A stretch of DNA of 64,000 bases from Pseudovirgaria hyperparasitica (GCF_010093815.1 NW_022985568.1:247242-311241), one strand, 5' to 3'; shown: positions 1 to 15,126, counted from the first letter of the stretch. Numbers and translations are program-made. Notes: generated by a model not told the origin, from the sequence alone.

Positions 1-2975
<2,975 letters not shown>

Positions 2976-3858
2976 ATGACGACTCCACGTGTTTTCATTA
3001 TTCGCCATGGTGAGACTGAATGGTCGCTCAATGGCCGGCATACAGGTACAACGGAATTACCTTTAACCTCGAATGGAGAGGCTAGGATACGCGCAACAGG
3101 ACAAGCATTGATCGGAGAGGACAGACTGATTGCTCCTCACAATCTCGCGCATATGTAGGCTTGCCACGTATACCACACATCCTGCAAACGTTTGACTGGC
3201 AAAATCAGCTACGTATCTCCTCGACAGCGAGCACAACGGACTCTCGAGCTTCTTTCCATCGGCTCTTCTTGCGAGATTCCATGGAAGGCGAATTACGACC
3301 ACACATCCTCCACGAAACCTCGAACCGACGCTAACATCGAGGTGACCGAGGACATTCGCGAATGGGACTACGGCGACTATGAGGGTCTGACAAGCAAAAC
3401 GATCCGGGAAGAGCGTCAGAAACGAGGTGAAGGTGGCTGGGATATCTGGCGAGATGGCTGCCCAGGCGGAGAATCGCCGCACGATGTGACCAAACGGCTA
3501 GATCGACTGATTCGAGACATCAGGAATCGATTCCACGAAGCCGCCGCCGGGAAACCCAAAGGAGAAGCTCCAGCGTGCGACGTGCTTCTCGTGGCGCATG
3601 GTCATATTTTGCGTGCTTTTGCTGCGAGATGGATTGGTAGAGAGATCCACGATAACCCGAACTTGATCCTGGAGGCCGGGGGTGTTGGCACTTTGAGGTA
3701 AATCAGCACCGACACGTTTCTGTGTGATGTAATACAAAGCTGACTCTTGATGATGTAGCTACGAACATCACAGTATCGATGAGCCTGCAATTTTGCTTGG
3801 TGGGGCGTTCATGTCCGACGTTGTGGAAAACGCAAAGGATGATGTGATGAAGCGTTAA
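2976..3858 (+). CDS. SHB17: Histidine phosphatase, SHB17-like sedoheptulose-1,7-bisphosphatase
   Basis: Probable sedoheptulose-1,7-bisphosphatase of riboneogenesis, which feeds ribose synthesis from glycolytic carbon. There are three exons: 2976-3154, 3209-3697 and 3759-3858 (introns of 54 and 61 bp, phase kept), giving 255 residues. Residues 10-16 are the phosphohistidine motif RHGETEW. The following [13 protein letters not shown] and [10 protein letters not shown] blocks match the Shb17 branch of the superfamily better than phosphoglycerate mutase. The second catalytic histidine is in VAHGH. The C-terminus HHSIDEPAI, restored only by splicing the second intron, is also typical of Shb17. The gene converges on RPR2 with only 49 bp between stop codons. 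A general phosphatase is possible, but the whole-length match makes SHB17 the best call. Confidence 0.87.
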
Positions 3859-3907
3859 GACATCTGCCACGGAGATTCCACATAGATCATTGTTTGCTGT
3901 GCGCATA

Positions 3908-4423
3908 TCAAGTTCTGTCCATGACTTGGTCCTCTCCATGATGCTCGTCTTGTGCGGCCTCCTTGGCTTGCTCGCGCTCTCGTTTCTTCGACTGTGGTTC
4001 AATGCCGCATGGCATCCGCTTCTCCGCGGTACATGCCCGACAACGAACGACGAGGACATCTGCTTTGGACTTTCGACCCCCTCTGCTTTTGTTTTCGATG
4101 TGAGAACTCGAGGTGATCCCAGGAATAAGTAGCGTGTCGCACCGCTTACATATGGAGCGCTTCAAATCCTTTGATAGACGCACGAGAGTCTTTTGCGATA
4201 CAGCTTTCAGATCCATCATAAGCCTTTGAGACAGTCTGGTACTATACGTTGAGACTGAACTCTCGGCGGACTTATTAATATTGCATGACTCCGATTCTTC
4301 TTTGCTTTCGGATTTAAGTTGAGCGCTTCGCACAGCCAAGTGGCACCCAGCTTGCTGAAGGAAAGATATCCTAGAATGAACGTGTCTATTTGGTACCTTG
4401 GTACCTTTGGTTTTCCTTGCCAT
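3908..4423 (-). CDS. RPR2: RNase P subunit Rpr2/Rpp21-like
   Basis: A 171-residue single-exon protein resembling Rpr2 (human Rpp21), the zinc-ribbon subunit of nuclear RNase P that helps cut 5' leaders from pre-tRNA. The N-terminal helix region (HVHSRISFLQQAGCHLA) is followed by a Ser/Glu-rich linker. The zinc ribbon follows: C92 and C95 in CKRCDTLLIPG, paired with C128 and C131 in CRACTAEKRMPCG, separated by a basic stretch. This C-x2-C...C-x2-C layout with LLIPG is the family signature. The C-terminus is charged and low in complexity. Snm1, the RNase MRP-specific relative, is a possible alternative. The gene diverges from SUB2 and converges on SHB17. Confidence 0.85.
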   Translation of the reverse strand: MARKTKGTKVPNRHVHSRISFLQQAGCHLAVRSAQLKSESKEESESCNINKSAESSVSTYSTRLSQRLMMDLKAVSQKTLVRLSKDLKRSICKRCDTLLIPGITSSSHIENKSRGGRKSKADVLVVRCRACTAEKRMPCGIEPQSKKREREQAKEAAQDEHHGEDQVMDRT

Positions 4424-4835
4424 AGAAACGTGCGCGGCGTTTGCAGCTTAGAACGGTGTTGAAAATGGCGCGTTGCAATAATTAGCAGAGCTCAGTGAGC
4501 ACGGACCTCGCGATATCCCTTCACGTGACCCCTTAGCGTACTGCTCCTGCTTTTCAGCCCATCTGTTGCGCCCACCAACGCTTTCTTCCTCGCTGCCTCC
4601 CTCCCACCTCTCAGCGTCATTTGCTCCACCTCTACTTTCTTCCAACCCTCCTCATCTCACCGATATTTCGGCGGTGGTGAGACTTTCGTACTTCGCACAC
4701 TCAACAAAAAGCCTTCTCTACTCGGGAGACGGCCTTGCAGGTTTTCTGCGCGCCCTCGCTTCGAACGTCGCCTTTACGGTAAACAACAGTTGCAGGACCT
4801 TCAAATCACGCAACTTCATCGTAACCGACGCCAAG
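4424..4835. other. Divergent promoter region RPR2 / SUB2
   Basis: A 412-bp bidirectional promoter region. The SUB2-proximal half is pyrimidine-rich (CCTCC and CTTCC runs), as is common upstream of highly expressed fungal genes. The open frame upstream of SUB2 has no ATG before 4836, so an N-terminal extension is unlikely. Confidence 0.6.
4521..4528. promoter_or_regulatory. Palindromic TCACGTGA (CACGTG box) between RPR2 and SUB2
   Basis: A perfect 8-bp palindrome with a CACGTG core, 98 bp from the RPR2 start and 308 bp from the SUB2 start. CACGTG is the classic target of Cbf1-like and other bHLH factors. It could serve both divergent genes. The motif is short, so this remains an inference. 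Confidence 0.4.
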
Positions 4836-6700
4836 ATGTCTCACGAAGAGGACCTCATCGACTACGATGATGAGGAGTTCCAGAATGAGGCCCCTGCCAA
4901 CGCAGCGACCGGAGCAGCCAACGGCGAGCAGAAAAAAGGCGACTTGATCGTCAGTGGAGGTGATGCTAAGGGCAGCTACGTCGGTATCCACTCAACGGGT
5001 TTCCGAGACTTTCTCTTGAAGCCGGAGCTTCTACGCGCCATTACAGATTGCGGTTTCGAACATCCTTCGGAGGGTTAGTCACTCATTCCCATCAAGCATT
5101 TTGCCCTCTTCCTAGGCGCCCGTCCACATCTGCGACCTAGTCCACGAGCAAAAAAAAAGAGTCAATATCGAGGCGATACAAGTCTATCCAGAGTAGCTGG
5201 ATGTTTGGCGGTTGAGCATGTCGAGATCATGTAAACCTTTTTGTCGTTTACCGCCCGAAACCTATATTCATATCTCGCTCCTCAGCGCTTTGTATGGGTT
5301 GAACCCTAAAGACATGCGGCGTGGAAAAAAAGCTGGTCGGTGTCAATAAGACGATCTGAGCAGCTTGTTGACCTTGGGTCTCTCGTTGTGGTGAAGAATC
5401 GCATGCAAGGCAAGATGGATAGACTCGTGGACTTGCAGATTGGACTGGGCGCCGCGCCCGAATGCTTCTATCGCTTCTCTTGCTACGATCGTATCTAACA
5501 TCCGCCTCTCGAACAGTCCAGCAAGTGTGCATTCCTCAGGCTATCCTCGGTACCGATGTGGTCTGCCAGGCCAAGTCCGGTCTTGGTAAGACTGCAGTCT
5601 TCGTTCTGGCCACCCTGCAGCAGCTCGAGCCAGTCGCCGGCGAAACCTCAGTGTTGGTTATGTGCCATACTCGCGAACTTGCATACCAGATCAAGAACGA
5701 ATATGCTCGCTTCACCAAGTACCTTCCCGAGGTCAAGATTGCCGTCTTCTACGGAGGTGTCAACATGCAGAAGGACATCGACATCATCAAGAACAAGGAT
5801 ACCCATCCTCACATTGTCGTTGCCACGCCTGGAAGACTCAACGCTCTCGTGCGCGACAAGCACCTTCGCTTGGGAAACATCAAGCAATTTGTCCTCGACG
5901 AGTGTGACAAGATGCTTGATCAGATTGGTGAGTTTGTTGCAGTGATTTGAATTGTTCGGGATGGTTTGCTAACCCGGGCACTAGATATGCGTCGCGACGT
6001 TCAGGAGATATTCCGTGCGACGCCAACTCAGAAGCAGGTCATGATGTTCAGCGCCACCCTGTCCCAGGAGACTAGGCCCGTCTGCAAGAAGTTCATGCAG
6101 AACCCTCTCGAGATCTATGTCGACGATGACACGAAGCTGACCCTTCACGGCTTGCAGCAATACTATGTCAAGCTGTCGGAGAGTGAGAAGAACCGTAAGC
6201 TCAACGAACTTCTTGACACTCTCGAGTTCAACCAGGTCATCATCTTTGTCAAGAGCACGATTCGTGCCACTGAGCTGGACAAGCTCCTGAGAGAGTGCAA
6301 CTTCCCCAGCATTGCTGTCCACTCGGGCGTACCCCAGGAGGAGCGGTAAGTCGGACCAAGTCGTGGAGTCGTGCAATTGCTAATTGAAAGTAGGATCAAG
6401 CGATACAAGGAATTCAAGGAGTTCAACAAGCGTATCTGTGTTTCTACCGATGTGTTTGGACGAGGTATCGACATTGAGCGTATCAACCTGGCGATCAACT
6501 ACGACTTGCCAGACAACGCTGACTCATACCTCCACCGGGTCGGACGTGCAGGACGATTCGGTACCAAGGGTCTATCAATCTCGTTCGTCAGCAGCGCAGA
6601 GGACCAAGAGGTGTTGAAGTCTGTTGAGAAGCGGTTTGAGGTTGCACTTCCCGAGTTTCCCGAGGCCGGTATTGATGCCAGCACGTACATGGCCTCATAA
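4836..6700 (+). CDS. SUB2: DECD-box ATP-dependent RNA helicase Sub2/UAP56 (splicing and mRNA export)
   Basis: Sub2 acts in spliceosome assembly and in TREX-mediated mRNA export in the nucleus. There are four exons: 4836-5073, 5517-5927, 5985-6345 and 6394-6700, giving 438 residues, the usual family size. The N-terminus starts [14 protein letters not shown]. Motifs follow in order: the Q-motif region with [15 protein letters not shown], Walker A AKSGLGKT near residue 98, TPGRL near 183, DECD at about 207-210 (the Sub2-specific form of DEAD), SAT in MMFSATLS, and the helicase C motifs [14 protein letters not shown] and [10 protein letters not shown]. It ends with the family-typical STYMAS. The first intron is 443 nt, far longer than the other two (57 and 48 nt). 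The Sub2 assignment is essentially certain. Confidence 0.96.
5074..5516 (+). other. Unusually long first intron of SUB2
   Basis: The donor is G|GTTAGT and the acceptor GAACAG|TC, with a TCTAACA branch-point candidate about 20 nt before the acceptor. At 443 nt it is the longest intron assigned in the window. Its boundaries are fixed by the conserved [10 protein letters not shown] junction. Confidence 0.85.
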
Positions 6701-9700
6701 ACGCGGCAAGATGACGCGACGACAGAGGCGTGAGCAAGATACAAAAAGGCGTTTGAAACAATTCTTCACATGCGCGAATGCGTTGCAATTTGTCGTTTAT
6801 TGGCTTGACATGTACTCTACACTCATATACTTATCTTTTGTGGATGGGATGAACGGATCGTGCCGGTCCACTGGGGCGCACCAGGACTCTCGTCCCGATG
6901 CTTTATGTACTAGAGTAGAGCGCGCCGGATAATTCAAATGATTTGCAATGTAACGAGGGTCTGCGAAGGACATGTGTGACTTGGTATACACGTGAATGAC
7001 ATGACTGACCGGCTGGCTGACTGACTGACTACAGGTCACCAGAGCCCTGACTTTGGAAGTATGGTGGTATCTGGTCATGTCTAATGTAGTGTGTAATTAA
7101 TTGGTCGAGCTGGGATTTTAGACGATAGGATAACTATATCAAAAAGACTTATCAATACTACTAATTACTGTAGATAGCGGAGATGACGGCGGTGATGACC
7201 AAAAACAAAACCATGCCGAATCTGGAGTCGTCTGTCTGGCTGTCTGTCTGTCTGTCTGTCTGTCTGTCTGCCCGGACAGCCAGCGAACCGCGAGTCAGGC
7301 ACATCCATGCACCAAAACCCGACCTGCCCACGGTAGGCCAACCAACCACTACCATCCCTTTATTCACAGTGGGCATGAAGACAGACATGTCTGGTCTCCC
7401 AGGCAAATTAGTGATTGTGGTCGTCGCCTAGGATCGATGCTTTGTGACTGACTGCACTCTGTGCCATGACTAATTATGGCTCGTGTTGTTGTTGTCGTCG
7501 TCGTCGTCGTAGTAATGGATCAAATGTCCACTGCCGCTGAACTGTTGTTTGGCCTGGCATGCGCGCAGTCAGGGGAGGGGGGAGGGGAGGGCATTCATGT
7601 ATCCAAATATCTATCTGCACATTCGAATATCCATGGAAGTCTTTGCAGTCTGACGACTTGTTACAAAATGATGCGCTGGCACATGCGCAGCTATATACTG
7701 CCTGGTCTTCGATGGGCGTGAGAGAGAGAGAAAAGGTGGAAAAAGAGAGGCAGTTAGCAGCTAGACCCAGCTGCGGCTTAGCTACTACGTAGGTACTGTC
7801 GGGTGGGTGCAGCGGGGCAGATTGAGGCGGCTAGACAGGCTAGAGTAAGCTGTCTTGCCTGTCAAAGCTGGCAGCCCACACTACTGCCAAGTACTAGGTA
7901 TCAACCCACGCGTAGAGCGGTCTGCATAGGTAGGTAGGTAGGTAGGTAGGTAACGTAGGAGGCTCCAGCACTCCAGTACCTATAAAGAGAAAGCTTAGGT
8001 ACAGTGACAAGCCACCACCACCACCACCACCTACCACCAGCGGACATGCGCACAGCCCAGGAAAAGCCATCGCTTATGGCTAGTTTCTAGCATGCGTGTG
8101 TGCGTGTGTGTGTGCGTGTGTGCAGTATACGATCAAGACGCAAAAACCGGATTTTTATTCTCTATATTTTGTTTTTTTTGGAGGGGGTTTTTAGGTTTTT
8201 GAGGCTTCTTCCAAACCAACGCACTAGGGTAGTTGCCAGCCAACGAAGGTCGATCCTTTGTGAAAGAGTCGTTGTTGGAAGAGCGGTCAGTAGGGGGCTG
8301 GATTGGAGTAGATTGGAGGATTGTGGGATTGGGTTTTGGGGGTGAGGGAGAGGGAGAGGGAGTAGGACAGTTGGAGGTAGCACTATAGTATATACAATCG
8401 CAAGCAAGTACTTATAAGACACAAAACAGACAATTAGCACGACGTAGAATATTCATGATCCAGTGTACTATATGCAGTCTAGCGAAAAGCTCTGCAATAG
8501 CAGTAATAAAAGAAAGTGAGAGACGAGACGAGACCACGATGTATAATGTGGTATGATGTGGTAAAGTGGAGTCGAAACTTGTACAGTACATGTAATTATC
8601 TACGCCGGCCCGCCCGCCGCCGCCATGGACGAAAAACCGGCTTGCACCAATTAATTAAAAAAACGAAGAAGAAAAAGCCAAAAAAAAGGATGAAATTTCA
8701 GGAACAGGCACAGGATCACGAACAGGGAGGGAGGGCTGATACAGATTTTGGCTCCGTTTCCCGCATTTTCACGGGACATGGGAAAGTTCGCTCGTATACG
8801 GACGGCACAGCAAGCTATAGCCTTTTTCCTAGTCACTATTCATCGATAATTATCATCCTTATTATCGTTGTTATTCTTATTATTATTATGATTATTATAA
8901 TGAACGGGCCCGTGTCGCGTCACGTCACGTCGCGTCGAGAGTGTTGGCGGGTTACTGTAGTTGGCAATAAATAGCAAGGAATTTGATTATCCATTGCAGA
9001 TCTAATTAGTCTTGGCTCTGCGCACATACCCTACCTGCCTACCTACCTACATGCAGATGCAGCCAGTTGAGCGGGAATCAAGGTTTATGGCATTCCGCGA
9101 TGCACGATAGGACAGGTCGGGATAGGGGGGCAGTCATCAGTCAGTCAGTCGGTGAGGTGGGTGGAGCCCAAGCTTGCTGTGCTGCGGGAGGATGATCATC
9201 GACGTGTTTTTGGCATTGGCGTGGCTGCTGGGTGCTGGGTGCTGGGTGCCTGGCTGTGAATGGATCGTGTGTCGTCTTATGGTTGTTGTTGTGGAATCGG
9301 AGAGCGAGGTGGGTGTTGATGGATGATGGGTATATGGATGGATGACGATGTGACGCGCGCTTGTAGACGGACGGACGCCCGTGTATACTACTGAGGTTCG
9401 TTGGGTCCCACGCCTCTTTTGTCTGCTGCTATATTGACACCACACACTACACACCACATAATACAAAAGCACATCATACAGAAATCCTGAAACCACAATT
9501 ACCGTGAGCAGGTATTTATTGGTGGTGGTGGTGTGCATGTAAGGCTTCCCTTCCTTGCCTGGCTGGTCTGGTCTGGTCGTCTATGTTATCGATAACAGGC
9601 AGCTCCACTACTTATCCATCCCGCTCGCAGTGGGTGGAGAAAAACCATCGACATGGGGGATTTGCGTAGTGTATGTATGTCAAGGCAAGATGCACATTAT

Positions 9701-12490
9701 TATCAAGTACTGTAATTATCGATAGTCTTCGGATGGATGGATTAGGTTTCGGAGGTTGAAACGGTTGTTACTACGGTGTCGTGCTCCACGCGTCCCGCAA
9801 TGACTTATGTACTGTACTGTACCAATAAAGCACACACACACATACAACATATCAGACTGTTGGACGTCGTACTGTACCATTCCTCAGTACGACGTAAGCA
9901 CGCTGCCTGCCCGTCGGTCGGTCGGTGGCGCGCAGAAGGCGAGTCGAACACACGCAAATCGCAGTGCTCCAATTGAGCAAGCACTAAGATTGCAACGGAC
10001 GCTCCGCAGGGATGGGCAGGGGGGCCCACCGCCCGTCCATGACCATGACATGACGGCAAAAGCTTGTACAGACAGTGAGACGTTTTTTTTCCCAACAAAG
10101 AGGAAGAAGAAGAAGACCAGGCTTTTCGTGCATTGCGTGTCGGGTGCGTGTATGCGTGTGTTGGGACGCGTCGTGTCGTGTTGTGTCGTGTCGTGTGTTT
10201 TCTAGTAGGACGTGAAAATATTGACAGGCCTAACCAAGACTCGCGGGCAGGCATACATACAGACAGACGCGAACGCGGCATATCTGCACCACGCACCAAG
10301 TAACAAAACCAATGCTCCACACCGGGAGCTCGGAATATTCGGATGTACAAGGATTACAAGCACATCAAGCACAGCAAGCATGAAGCACATCAAGGCACAT
10401 CCACATCGTAAGCTGTATGTCATGTATGTAGCGAGGCGAGGTTTCCCATGCGCCAATCCGTCTTGCGAATGCTTCGCCAAACGGTCGAGTGGGTGTGTGT
10501 GTCTCAATGATGTATGCAGACGCGGCTGTAAGCCCGATCACCGTTGGGGCCACCCACCAGGCGGCCGCCCCAGCAGCCGCCTGAAGTGTTCGTCCGAGGA
10601 CAAGACCGCCCGTTTTTTTGGCTTCTTCTTTTCTTTTTTTGACATTAGATTTTTGACACTCCTTCTGTGGCTAGTGTTGTTGCAGATTGAGGCGAAAACG
10701 GGATTGGCGTGCTGCACGTAGCCGCGACTACCAGTCAGATCCAACGGCAATAGTGTAGTCGGAGTGGAGACTGACAAAGGAGGCAAGGACACGCATTAGG
10801 ACAACACACCATAATAGTATAACTGTATTACTCTACAGAAGGGGAGTGAGTTCTCGCGGGATGGTTGACTGACTGACTGACTAGAGCTGTAATTGTGCGT
10901 GTCGCAGATGGGTGTACCGCATACAGCAGTGGAGAAAGTGTCAAGAAGGATGATCCCTGCAGGCGTTAGAGGGGATGATGATTTGCAGAGCTCTGGCCAG
11001 AGTTTTGAAGGGGTTTGAAGCGCGCCATGATTGTGGATTGATTATACAGTTAATTACTTGTATTTTCGCATATTACATCTTGGTACTTATCGCATGCGCC
11101 GCCCACGACACGTTTGGGTGAAGGGGAGACACTAGCGGAGGCTAGCACGAGGAGGCGACGTCAACTTTTTTTCAGCATGGATCACGCCAATGCTATCAAG
11201 GAGATAGGCGGCGTCGACAGCAACAGAAAGGTAGATTGATGAGAGTTGTAGAGGAAGATTGTGGTGATGTTGAGAGTGCGCATGAGTGTCCGCCATCTCA
11301 CCATCATCTTATACATGAACACGCTGGACTCCTATAACGTCACTCCAACCGTCCAACCGGGCAAATTACAGCTGTTCGACTCTCAACAGAACAACACGAC
11401 TGTGCTGTATGTACTGTACTGGCTGGTAATAGCTGCAAGCTGCCATTTCAATATTGCCAACATGCCATTCCCGTCTCCTTGTCGACGCTAATCCATCCCC
11501 AATCCGCATCGTTATCGTCCTAATAGCAGACCGGATTAATGTAATAATTAATGGCTGGGCTAAGAACTAATTACCACGTACACTCTTTGCTCGCTCGCTC
11601 ACTCTCTCTCTCTCTGCCTGGGCTGCTGCTGGCTGCGGTGAGAGGTGATAGCGCAGTGTGAGAGAGATGAAGTGGCTTGGGCGATGACAAGGGGACGGCC
11701 AAGCTGCCAACCTCCTCTCACAGTGTGAATTAGTGGAGGGAGCTGGCAACTGGTTACTGCCCACACTGCTAATACGCCAACACTCACTCACTCACTCACT
11801 CCCCTACTCTACTACTACTACTATTACTGCTCTACCACTCTACTACCACTACCTACCCACCCGTAACGTAGCTAATTACTGACCCCCATCCATCCATCCA
11901 TCCATCCATCCGTCGTGCATCCGTCTCTCCGCCTCGTCCAATTCACACAATCTTTCTCTCCTCTTTCTCTTTTTCTCCTGCGCCTACTACTCACCCACCT
12001 ACACCACCACTATCCCACATTCGTTTGCATTCACCACCCAATACTTGCACTCTCCGTTGCCGTCCTCCTCTTTTCTCAACGGCGGTGCTTTCCATATCCT
12101 TTGCCCGTTTGTCCGTCCCTCCCAGCGACCATCCACCCTTCTTTCCTCGCCAAACAGGACCGCCCTGCTCCCGCGTCGTCCACCACCACCACCACGACCA
12201 CCACCACTACCACTGCCACCACCCTTCATCTGCTAGAACACCGTCCTTCGTTTATTGTCGTTACTCGACGAACGCACATGTCGGCGACTCTTCTCCTTCG
12301 TCGCCCGGCTCGTTCATTCTGATTATCTTAATCACCTAATTAACAATCATCGCCCATCCGCCCAATCCCGCCACGACCTCCCTGTCCGTCCTCCCTTCGA
12401 TCTCGGATTCCCCTTCGATCTTGAATTGCCTGTCTATCCCACTCACAGACCCTCCATACTGCCACTGGCAAATTTGAAGCGACCGTTGTC
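6701..12490. repeat. 5.8-kb gene-free region with many tetranucleotide and other simple repeats
   Basis: No frame longer than about 180 codons and no recognisable protein was found on either strand. Simple repeats include CTGA (7016-7030), TGTC (7241-7270), GTC (7494-7510), TAGG (7927-7952), CCA (8015-8032), GT (8096-8122), TTA (8874-8890), CTAC (9031-9050), CAGT (9137-9150), GGTC (9912-9926), GACT (10865-10882), CACT (11781-11800) and ATCC (11886-11911). From about 11.9 kb to 12.48 kb the plus strand is strongly pyrimidine-rich, which looks like the promoter and 5' leader of the next gene. The region could contain a non-coding transcript, but the sequence alone cannot show it. Confidence 0.7.
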
Positions 12491-15126
12491 ATGGCGCCTA
12501 ATGCACCACGCCTAAAGATCCTGTCGGGTGAGTCCTCTCTCGACTAATTTCCTGCATCTCCTATGCGACCCACTAATTCGCCCTCGCCACTGCTCTTCAC
12601 ACGCTACAACTGATGCTGTTGCCAATGCAATGCTTGCAATGCTTCCTCTGCTTCACCTCATCAACCGTCCATTGACTCCAGAACCATGCTGACATACTGT
12701 GTAGTCGGCGGAAACGCTGTATCAGCCTTCTTGTCCTGGCGATTACAAGCAACAAACGCGTGCGATGTTACATTGGTGTGGAAGTCGGGCTTTGAGAGCG
12801 TCGCACAATACGGAATCACTTTCAAGTGAGCTACACGTCATATTGCCAGCCAGTCATCAGAGACTGACAAGTATTCCAGATCAAAACTCTTCGGCAACGA
12901 GAGATTCAAACCGTATTCAGGTGCATACACCAGCCACCCATCTACACACGATGTCGCTAACCATAACCAGTTGTACGAACACCTGAAGACGCTTCTCATA
13001 AGCGCAGCCAGCCTTTCGATTATGTCCTCCTCTGCGTCAAGGCGCTTCCCGATGTCTACGACTTGGCCGCTGTCATTGAGTCTGTCGTGCAGCCCCAGCA
13101 CACATGTATCCTCATCAACACAACATACACACTGGGCGTGGAGTCGTATCTGGAACAGAGATTTCCGACGAATGTCGTCCTCTCTCTAGTGTCTGGTGCA
13201 GAAATTCAGCAGCTGGGTCCGAGCGAGTTCGAGCACATGGGTGCTACAGATATCTGGGTTGGCTCAGCCAACAAGAATCCCGCCATACCTGCCTCAATAC
13301 AATCTGACATGGCGGATGCGTTGGCCATGACATTGAGCTCGGGTCAAGTCGATTGCAAAGTATCACCCAACATTCGACAACAACAATACGAGAAGATGAT
13401 TGGGTAAGCTTTCCGGTTTCTGGAAGAGTTCTCCAGTACGCTTACACTTTCTAGAAACATTGCTTTTCATCCTGCCAGCGTCTTGTTCGAAACGCCAAAC
13501 CACAACGAGCTCTTGGAGAAAGTTGGTGTCAGACCATTGGTCACTGGCATAATTGACGAGTTACTCAAAGTCGCCACTGCTCAAGGCTGCGTATTTCCCA
13601 CGGATTTCGCACACAAAACAATGGAGTCGATGTGTATGCCACAGGAGACCAACAGCATCATGTACCAGGATTTTACAGCAAGACGACCCATGGAAGTGGA
13701 AACTTACCTTGGCTCCCCCATGAAGCTTGCCCAAGAGGTTGACATTGTGGTGCCTCGCATCGAAACGATGTATGCAATGCTTCACCACATCAATCTCGCC
13801 AACCAGAACAGAGCCACGGCGCCTCCGTCCCCGACGACGTCTGTAGCACCACCTCGTATGTCATCCATGCCTCCGCCGCGTGGGCCTTCAAACGGTGGTG
13901 GACCCATGAATGGCGGCTCTATAAATGGTGGGCCTATGAATGGCGGACCAATGGGTCCACCACGAAACGGGCCCAGACCAGGCAGTCGAGCGCCGTCAAT
14001 GACTGGTAGCATGGGCCCACCCATGAGACGTGGTCCCCCGCCAATGAACGGCTACGGACGTCACCCAAACGGTCACGCCTATCCCGGTCCACCCATGCAA
14101 CGGAGGCCATCATTTGAAGGAAACGATCTCGAAGAGTTCAGCCATCTTGTCCTATATGATGACATGCCGGAAGGTGAGATGGCCGGTGGTGGTGGTGGCT
14201 ACGGTGCTGGGAACGCCGATATCGCGCTCCGAGAACGTGAATTGGCTATTCGTCAACGCGAATTGGCTCTCAAAGAACGCGAGATGCACATGCGACGTGG
14301 TGGCGGCGGCGGCGGCGGCCGAGGGAGAGGCATGGCACCGTCGGCAGGGTTTGATGATGACGACGACGAGGATGACTATTTTGACGCAATGGGTCCTTCT
14401 CGTCCGACTGTCGACACCGACAACTTTGATATGATGAGTGTTACCTCTCGTCGTGCAAGGAACGGTCCTTCTGCCAGTCAAATACGGAAAAATCCCGAAT
14501 TGATGTCCCAAGGACGAGCAAGCAGGAATATATTTGGCCGCCCGAAAGCCAACAAGAGAACAAGTGCGTCACTTATGGCCGACGTGCCAGGGCTGCATGA
14601 TTCTTTGATGAATAATCCATTGATGGGCTACTCTTCGAATCGGTACGGTAACGTTGATCGGCAAGCAATGGGCCAAGAATCGCGAACCAACTCTCTTACC
14701 GCTTCTCGCCTTGATGAACTTGGCGGTGTTGGCGGCGGCTCATACCCGTCCATGTCACGACGGACAAGTCAGTCGCCTGGCAATCCGTTTGGTCCAGCAC
14801 CGGGGCAAAGAAATGGCGGACGCCCTTCACCGCCCAACGGCTACTTCCCACCTGGCGGCATGAACGGACGACCATCTCCACCGGGCATGAGGCAGCCAGT
14901 ACCTCGATACCCACCAGGTCAAGGAAATGCGGTAGCGCCTCAGCAAGTAGAACAACACGCAGGGGTGAGCAATCTCTATCCGCCCAAAGCTGGTCAAGTT
15001 CGCAGTCTGACTGGAAGTGCGAGTGCTAGCGCGGGGAGTGGTGATAGTGCACGAATCGACTCGGAGAACTCTGCTCACAGCAGTCAAAGTAGCCTCGGGC
15101 CTCGTCCCCCGATTGGCGTTCGATGA
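12491..15126 (+). CDS. mug72: Mug72-like ketopantoate-reductase-fold protein with long disordered C-terminal region
   Basis: Five exons: 12491-12527, 12705-12825, 12880-12920, 12971-13403 and 13455-15126, giving 767 residues. Residues 1 to about 326 resemble the ketopantoate reductase (ApbA/PanE) family: an N-terminal beta-strand and dinucleotide loop (KILSVGGNAVSAFLSWRL), then FDYVLLCVKALPD, LINTTYTLGVE and a helical C-terminal domain (ENIRQQQYEKM-like region to LHHINLANQN). The nucleotide loop reads GGNAVS, not GxGxxG, so NADPH binding is questionable. Residues from about 327 to 767 are Pro/Gly/Met/Ser-rich, with MNGGP-type repeats, a charged helical repeat (RERELAIRQRELALKERE) and an acidic patch. 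S. pombe Mug72 has the same core domain, so the symbol is a family analogy. Catalytic function is not established. Confidence 0.72.

Noticed and set aside
4566-4835. Apparent 90-codon N-terminal extension of SUB2
   Set aside because: The frame is open but begins with TTG and has no ATG before 4836. Sub2 proteins begin with MSHEED-like sequence.
8516-10721. Frames of 130-180 codons in the repeat-rich region
   Set aside because: They are built from simple repeats and rare-residue runs, overlap frames on the other strand and show no family match.
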